8,698 bases of DNA from an uncultured Ruminococcus sp. (GTDB taxonomy: Bacteria; Bacillota; Clostridia; Oscillospirales; Acutalibacteraceae): assembly GCA_937892835.1 (NCBI GenBank), contig CALBHM010000111.1, positions 1 through 8,698 on the forward strand. Direction: 5' to 3'. Every line of letters begins with the position of its first letter. Positions within the stretch are counted from its first letter, which is position 1. Position numbers and translations under genes: made by a program. Positions 6,005 to 8,698 of this stretch are shown here, one piece after another. Under the pieces are notes generated by a model. The model was not told the origin of the DNA. It ran no database searches and saw only the letters and a program-made list of their open reading frames with translations.

Positions 6005-6402
6005 ATGAGGTACTATTTTATTAAAAAAACAAGGTAGAAGTCCACGATGAGATCGTAAAGGCACATAACAGGTGTCACTCTTATGAGGTTCGGCAGATGG
6101 TCAAACTCAGAAAAAATGTTGAATTTTATGGTTCTGATGAAGAATTGACTTGGAAAATTCCTGCCGTGGGAAAAAGTGTTGATGAGCTGTATGAGGAAAA
6201 GGAAAGGAAACTGTATATTGATTTAGTCCTGAAAAAGCATTTATCGGACAGAGAGCAGACGGTTATCAGACTGATCATATATGAACAGTACACACAGGCG
6301 GAAACGGCAAAAATTCTCGGTATTACTCAGCCTACGGTAAATATATATTACAAAAGAGCTTTAGCAAAGCTTAAAGGTATATTAAACAACAAAAACGTTT
6401 GA
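6005..6402 (+). CDS. Sigma-70 region 4-type regulator of the ICE, frameshifted near its N-terminus
   Basis: The C-terminal half has a sigma region 4 helix-turn-helix: LSDREQTVIRLIIYEQYTQA, then ETAKILGITQPTVNIYYKRA with the recognition helix at TQPTVNIYYKR. Small proteins of this type regulate excision and transfer in Tn916-like elements. An ATG at 6005 with GGAG at 5994-5997 (seven-base spacer) starts MRYYFIKK, but this frame reaches TAG at 6035. The sigma frame is open back to 6025 and reads KNKVEVHDEIVKAHN, which continues the normal family opening (YYFI, four residues, VEV). One extra A in the A7 run at 6023-6029 would restore a 132-residue protein. As it stands, translation could restart at ATG 6097 (GAGG at 6085-6088), giving 101 residues with region 4 intact. 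Sequencing error, real mutation and slippage cannot be separated here. Confidence 0.72.
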
Positions 6403-6456
6403 GCTTTGTATAAAAATACGAATAAGTAAAAAATTTGTATTTTCTGTCTATTATTT

Positions 6457-6485
6457 TTGAAATAAAGCATACCTTGCTGTATAGA
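6457..6485 (+). promoter_or_regulatory. Candidate promoter for the excisionase gene
   Basis: TTGAAA (6457-6462) and TATAGA (6480-6485) are separated by 17 bases. Transcription would begin near 6492, about 30 bases before the excisionase ATG. The -35 matches 5 of 6 consensus bases and the -10 matches 4. The rest of the 120-base gap is AT-rich, with a weak hairpin (AAAATAC/GTATTTT near 6412-6440) and no gene. Confidence 0.5.
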
Positions 6486-6522
6486 GAGTGAAATCTCAAA
6501 AACGGAAAGGGGCTAATAAATA

Positions 6523-6729
6523 ATGGACAATAAAAAGGAAAAGCTGTTTACCGTAAAGGAAGCGGCAAAGCTTATAGACGGGCTGACAGAATACAGGATA
6601 AGACAGATGTGCAAAAACGGGCAGTTGGATTGCTTTAAGGCAGGAAACAAGCTTCTTATCAGCGAGGAGAGCTTGTATGAAGCTGTTCATATTAAAAAGA
6701 AATTGCAATTCATCGCTTTAAAGCGATGA
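6523..6729 (+). CDS. xis: Excisionase family DNA-binding protein (Tn916 Xis-like)
   Basis: The 68-residue basic protein has the winged-helix fold of small MerR-like excisionases. LFTVKEAAKLIDGLTEYRIRQMCKNG (8-33) holds the helix-turn-helix, FKAGNKLLISEESLYEAV (38-55) the wing and a closing helix, and the tail is Lys/Arg-rich. It should bind and bend DNA at the element ends to favour excision by the integrase downstream. AAAGGGG (6506-6512) lies ten bases before the ATG. The xis-int order is the normal one for Tn916-type ICEs. The last codons and the stop TGA are embedded in an 18-base perfect palindrome, which is also the upstream box of the integrase promoter. The protein could therefore affect integrase transcription as well, which is inference. 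Confidence 0.85.
   Translation: MDNKKEKLFTVKEAAKLIDGLTEYRIRQMCKNGQLDCFKAGNKLLISEESLYEAVHIKKKLQFIALKR
6711..6728. repeat. 18-base perfect palindrome overlapping the excisionase stop codon
   Basis: CATCGCTTTAAAGCGATG is a perfect palindrome. Its last bases supply the TG of the excisionase TGA stop (6727-6729) and overlap the -35 box of the integrase promoter. Its core ATCGCTTTAAAGC is repeated upstream of the serine recombinase at 2856-2868. A dimeric regulator bound here would compete with RNA polymerase. Confidence 0.75.
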
Positions 6730-6754
6730 CAAAATTTGCGAAGCGTGTTATAAT
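6726..6754 (+). promoter_or_regulatory. Promoter of the tyrosine integrase gene
   Basis: ATGACA (6726-6731) and TATAAT (6749-6754) are 17 bases apart, with an extended -10 (TGT before TATAAT). The start of transcription should be near 6761, leaving a leader of about 150 bases before the integrase ATG at 6911. The -35 overlaps the excisionase stop codon and the 18-base palindrome at 6711-6728. Confidence 0.78.
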
Positions 6755-6768
6755 AAAAACATAAAAAA

Positions 6769-6901
6769 TGCAGTCTGACGTATTGGTAGTACGAAAGACT
6801 GCACGGATTTACAAATCATTCCCAAAGGAAAGATAACATAAACCCCATCAACATTATGTTATCATTTTTCCTTTGGAATGTCAAGTGCTTTGAAAGGAAA
6901 A
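6769..6901 (+). promoter_or_regulatory. Structured 5' leader of the integrase mRNA with two hairpins and a competing pairing over the ribosome binding site
   Basis: Hairpin 1: TGCAGTCT (6769-6776) pairs with AGACTGCA (6796-6803), with an inner CGTA/TACG stem. Hairpin 2: 6817-6841 pairs with 6854-6880 in a stem of about 24 bp (CATTCC, AAAGGAAA and GATAACATAA against their complements) with small bulges and a 12-base loop. TTTTCCTTT (6866-6874) in its 3' arm is also perfectly complementary to AAAGGAAAA (6893-6901) at the integrase ribosome binding site. The two pairings exclude each other, so translation control is possible. No T-run follows, so it is not a plain terminator. Confidence 0.6.
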
Positions 6902-6910
6902 GGTGATAAA

Positions 6911-8266
6911 ATGGCATCGTATGTTAAACGTGGCAGTGGATATGATATTCGCTGTTACTGCGGAACAGATGTAAACGGCAAGCGTATCAACAAGTATAAA
7001 ACTTGGACTCCCGAAAAGGGAATGACCCCAAAACAAATTGAACGTGAGCTTCAGCGTAAAATTCTTGAATTTGAAGAGCAGTGCGAACGTGGACTTTTGC
7101 TTGATGCAAATATAACACTTGCGGATTACTGCAATGATATTTGGCTCAAACAGATTGAAAATGAGATAAAGCCTACAACATACAGACGATACTGTGGCGT
7201 TCTTAGGCGTGTTCTTCCCGGCATAGGTCACTTGAAAATAGGTCAGATACAGCCGTATCATCTGCGTTCATTCTTTGACGATCTTCGTGAAGAGAAGCGT
7301 GAAGATGTGAAATGCACACCAAATGATGAAGCCAGGCGTTTGAGCAGAACGGAAACTCGTCCCGAATTGTCAAAGCATATCGGGATAGCTACCACAACGC
7401 TTGATTCCGTAAGAGCAGGAAAGAATGTCAGCAAGGAAACGGCTGAAAAGTTTTCGGAATATTTTAAGCTCCCTATGAAGAAGTTGTTTGACAGCGAGGA
7501 GATAACGCTTGCTTCAAGGACTATCCTGCATCATTACAGAGTTATCTCAACTATTCTACAGTCGGCGGTATATAACGAGGTAATTATCAATAATCCCTGC
7601 AAGAGAATTAAAGCTCCGAAGGTAGAGCTTACGGAAGCTCATTATCTTGATGAAAAGCAGGCGGAAGTTCTGCTGAACACGGTTTTGGAAAAAGCTGTTC
7701 ACCCTTTTGATATGATAGTGATCCTTCTTTTACATACGGGAATGAGAAGGGGAGAGTGCTGTGGGCTTAATTGGGACGATGTTGATTTTGATAACTGTAC
7801 TATAAATATACAGCGTTCGCTTTTGTATCTCCCCGAAAAAGGCGTATTTGAGAATGATACAAAAACTTATTCATCAAGGCGTGTCATTAAAGTCGGACAG
7901 GATATTATAGATATGCTTGAATTATTCAGAAAGTGGCAGGACAGCGAAGCAGTCAGACTGAAAGACAAGTGGATCGACAGCGGAAAGATTTTTACCGCCT
8001 GGAACGGCAAGCCGATAAATCCCGGAACCGTAACAAGCTGGTTTCATAAATTCATTCAGGATAATGGACTTACGCAGATCTCTATTCACGGTTTAAGGCA
8101 CACAAACGCTTCTATTATGATTTCAAGCGGTGTTCCGATAACTACCACCGCCAAAAGGCTCGGACATTCAACCTCCGCAACAACGAGCAGAGTATATGCT
8201 CACGCTATTGCTTCGGCTGATGCGGTTGCGGCACAGGTCATTCAGTCGGTGCTGCCGATTAAGTGA
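6911..8266 (+). CDS. int: Tyrosine integrase of Tn916 type with an inserted helix-turn-helix domain
   Basis: The 451-residue product integrates and excises the ICE. The N-terminus (about 1-32, with VKRGSGYDIRCYCG) is the arm-type DNA-binding domain. Residues about 68-130 begin the SAM-like core-binding domain, which resumes near 200-235. Between them, residues about 141-197 (ELSKHIGIATTTLDSVRAGK, then VSKETAEKFSEYFKLPMKKLF) form a Cro/CI-like helix-turn-helix insert. The catalytic domain (about 242-445) has every key residue: Arg279 (TGMRRGE), Lys318, His393 and Arg396 (HGLRH), His419 (LGH) and nucleophile Tyr429 (RVYAHA). The ATG at 6911 follows AAAAGGTG at 6898-6905; an in-frame ATG at 6878 lies in the leader hairpin and has no ribosome binding site. 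The gene follows xis and is the last ICE gene before the expected attachment site. Confidence 0.93.
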   Translation: MASYVKRGSGYDIRCYCGTDVNGKRINKYKTWTPEKGMTPKQIERELQRKILEFEEQCERGLLLDANITLADYCNDIWLKQIENEIKPTTYRRYCGVLRRVLPGIGHLKIGQIQPYHLRSFFDDLREEKREDVKCTPNDEARRLSRTETRPELSKHIGIATTTLDSVRAGKNVSKETAEKFSEYFKLPMKKLFDSEEITLASRTILHHYRVISTILQSAVYNEVIINNPCKRIKAPKVELTEAHYLDEKQAEVLLNTVLEKAVHPFDMIVILLLHTGMRRGECCGLNWDDVDFDNCTINIQRSLLYLPEKGVFENDTKTYSSRRVIKVGQDIIDMLELFRKWQDSEAVRLKDKWIDSGKIFTAWNGKPINPGTVTSWFHKFIQDNGLTQISIHGLRHTNASIMISSGVPITTTAKRLGHSTSATTSRVYAHAIASADAVAAQVIQSVLPIK

Positions 8267-8345
8267 ACTTTTATAGCAGAAGTGCTGTTTAAAAGTTTAG
8301 CCCTGCATTTGCAAAATAGTATTTCATTGTTTAGCACAGGGCTAA
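8267..8345. repeat. Two adjacent inverted repeats after the integrase, in the expected ICE right-end region
   Basis: ACTTTTA plus AGCA (8267-8278) pairs with TGCT plus TAAAAGT (8283-8296), starting directly after the integrase stop. TTAGCCCTG (8297-8305) pairs with CAGGGCTAA (8337-8345) around a 31-base loop. GTTTAGC is also repeated directly at 8295-8301 and 8329-8335. No T-run follows either stem. These could be mRNA-stabilising hairpins or integrase arm sites near attR; sequence alone does not decide. Confidence 0.5.
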
Positions 8346-8418
8346 TTCTGATTAAGATGGTCCTGCCAGTGCAGTGATATCTTCGGCTATCGAGGCGGTT
8401 ATACCTTTGAAAATCACG

Positions 8419-8451
8419 GAACCTTGATGATAATATCAGGGTTCTTTTTTT
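8419..8451 (+). terminator. Rho-independent terminator downstream of the integrase
   Basis: GAACCTTGAT (8419-8428) pairs with ATCAGGGTTC (8435-8444), with one G-T wobble and a six-base loop, followed by seven T (8445-8451). It is oriented to end plus-strand transcription coming from the integrase gene, about 150 bases after its stop, and would shield the minus-strand recombinase beyond it. Confidence 0.88.
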
Positions 8452-8454
8452 ATT

Positions 8455-8504
8455 CCGAAAAATATACCGTTTGTCGGATTTATGTTGAATTATGCCGAAA
8501 AATA
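8455..8504. repeat. Ten-base direct repeat near the ICE right end
   Basis: CCGAAAAATA occurs at 8455-8464 and 8495-8504, 40 bases apart. Tyrosine integrases of Tn916 type bind short direct repeats (arm sites) near the element ends, so these are candidates. They may equally lie in flanking DNA. A promoter-like pair overlaps the second copy (TTGAAT 8485-8490, 17 bases, TATTAT 8508-8513), pointing antisense into the gene ending at 8522. Confidence 0.35.
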
Positions 8505-8521
8505 AAGTATTATAAACCTAA

Positions 8522-8698
8522 TTAGATTTTGATCTTATTTCGTGGATGTTTGGCTGACAGTATTTCTTTCTGCTTTGACATTGCAACGTGTGTATATATC
8601 TGAGTTGTTGTGATAGAGCTGTGACCGAGAATCTTCTGTATGTAACGTATGTCAACATCCTCTTCAAGCAAAAGTGTGGCAAAGGAATGTCTGAACAT
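8522..8698 (-). CDS. C-terminus of a second tyrosine recombinase (XerC/D-like), 5' end outside the window
   Basis: On the minus strand a frame enters from the right edge and ends with TAA at 8524-8522, giving 58 visible residues. [20 protein letters not shown] contains the conserved Arg-His pair. [16 protein letters not shown] contains the conserved LGH His and the nucleophile Tyr. The basic tail ends KHPRNKIKI. This is a typical active-site end of a XerC/D-like phage-integrase-family recombinase. It differs clearly from the ICE integrase (LGHSTSATTSRVYAHA) and is convergent with it, so it belongs to neighbouring DNA, either chromosome or another element. The ATG at the window edge is probably internal, because the rest of the catalytic domain must precede it. 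Confidence 0.85.
   Translation of the reverse strand: MFRHSFATLLLEEDVDIRYIQKILGHSSITTTQIYTHVAMSKQKEILSAKHPRNKIKI

Larger units (their letters stand above)
4519..8451 (+). mobile_element. Right end of a Tn916/Tn1549-like integrative and conjugative element (ICE)
   Basis: The order SNF2-like tail, small Cro/CI regulator, sigma region 4-type regulator, excisionase, Tn916-type tyrosine integrase is the usual right end of Tn916/Tn1549-family ICEs, all on one strand. The conjugation genes would lie left of the window, beyond the nested IME. The outer boundary is uncertain. It should fall between the integrase stop (8266) and the oppositely oriented recombinase fragment ending at 8522; I set it at the terminator for convenience. 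Confidence 0.65.

Noticed and set aside
6022..6030. Programmed -1 ribosomal frameshift at the A7 tract of the sigma-like gene
   Set aside because: The base before the run is T, so tandem slippage would place one tRNA on TAA. No downstream stimulatory structure is evident. Homopolymer contraction is simpler, though transcriptional slippage is not excluded.
6878..6910. ATG at 6878 as integrase start
   Set aside because: It lies at the end of the leader hairpin with no ribosome binding site; the ATG at 6911 has a good one and gives the usual family N-terminus.
8352..8438. Short minus-strand frame ending GITASIAEDITALAGPS, possibly a gene remnant at the ICE edge
   Set aside because: It has only 27 codons between stops, overlaps the terminator and has no start signal; it looks protein-like but cannot be supported.
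8361..8523. Plus-strand open frame through the terminator and AT-rich DNA after the integrase
   Set aside because: It runs through a strong terminator, has no ribosome binding site, and its composition is that of noncoding AT-rich DNA.
1..8698. CRISPR arrays, tRNA, rRNA, retrons, toxin-antitoxin pairs and resistance genes
   Set aside because: I looked on both strands and found no regularly spaced repeats, no cloverleaf-like segment, no reverse transcriptase, and no recognisable toxin, antitoxin or resistance product.

Overview
The window reads as mobile DNA from a low-GC Gram-positive anaerobe of the Clostridia. Codon use and family resemblance suggest a Ruminococcus-like Oscillospiraceae gut bacterium, but that is inference. 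I see no rRNA, tRNA, CRISPR array or ordinary housekeeping gene. The best overall reading is an integrative and mobilizable element (IME) nested inside a larger integrative and conjugative element (ICE), with the right end of that ICE and the start of neighbouring DNA also present.

Bases 1 to about 4518 are the right part of the IME. They hold the 3' end of a coiled-coil gene, a structured intergenic stretch that looks like an origin of transfer, a MobC-type relaxosome gene directly followed by a MOBP-type relaxase gene, a long imperfect palindrome, a 58-codon gene of unknown function, and a large serine recombinase gene behind a very good promoter. Together these make a mobilization module (oriT, MobC, relaxase) plus an integration module (serine recombinase). 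No type IV secretion genes are visible, so the element would depend on a host ICE for transfer.

From about 4519 the sequence becomes the 3' part of a much larger ICE gene, the C-terminal region of an SNF2-like helicase/methylase protein. It begins abruptly, without a normal start signal, 21 bases after the recombinase stop codon and in the same frame. This is what an IME inserted into the ICE gene would produce. After it comes the usual right-end regulatory module of Tn916/Tn1549-like ICEs: a small Cro/CI-type regulator, a strong terminator, a sigma-70 region 4-type regulator (apparently frameshifted in an A7 tract), a small excisionase, and a Tn916-type tyrosine integrase with an extra helix-turn-helix insert. 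A long structured leader precedes the integrase. Hairpins, a strong terminator and short direct repeats fill 8267-8520, where the ICE right end should lie. The last 177 bases hold, on the minus strand, the C-terminus of a second, different tyrosine recombinase.

The most unexpected signal is that the IME recombinase promoter and the ICE integrase promoter share one architecture. Both have the 13-mer ATCGCTTTAAAGC, then exactly 22 bases, then GTTATAAT. This suggests that excision of the passenger and of its host ICE may answer to the same regulator. Other notable points are the stacked inverted repeats before mobC, the 183-base palindrome after the relaxase, competing hairpins over the integrase ribosome binding site, and the sigma-gene frameshift.
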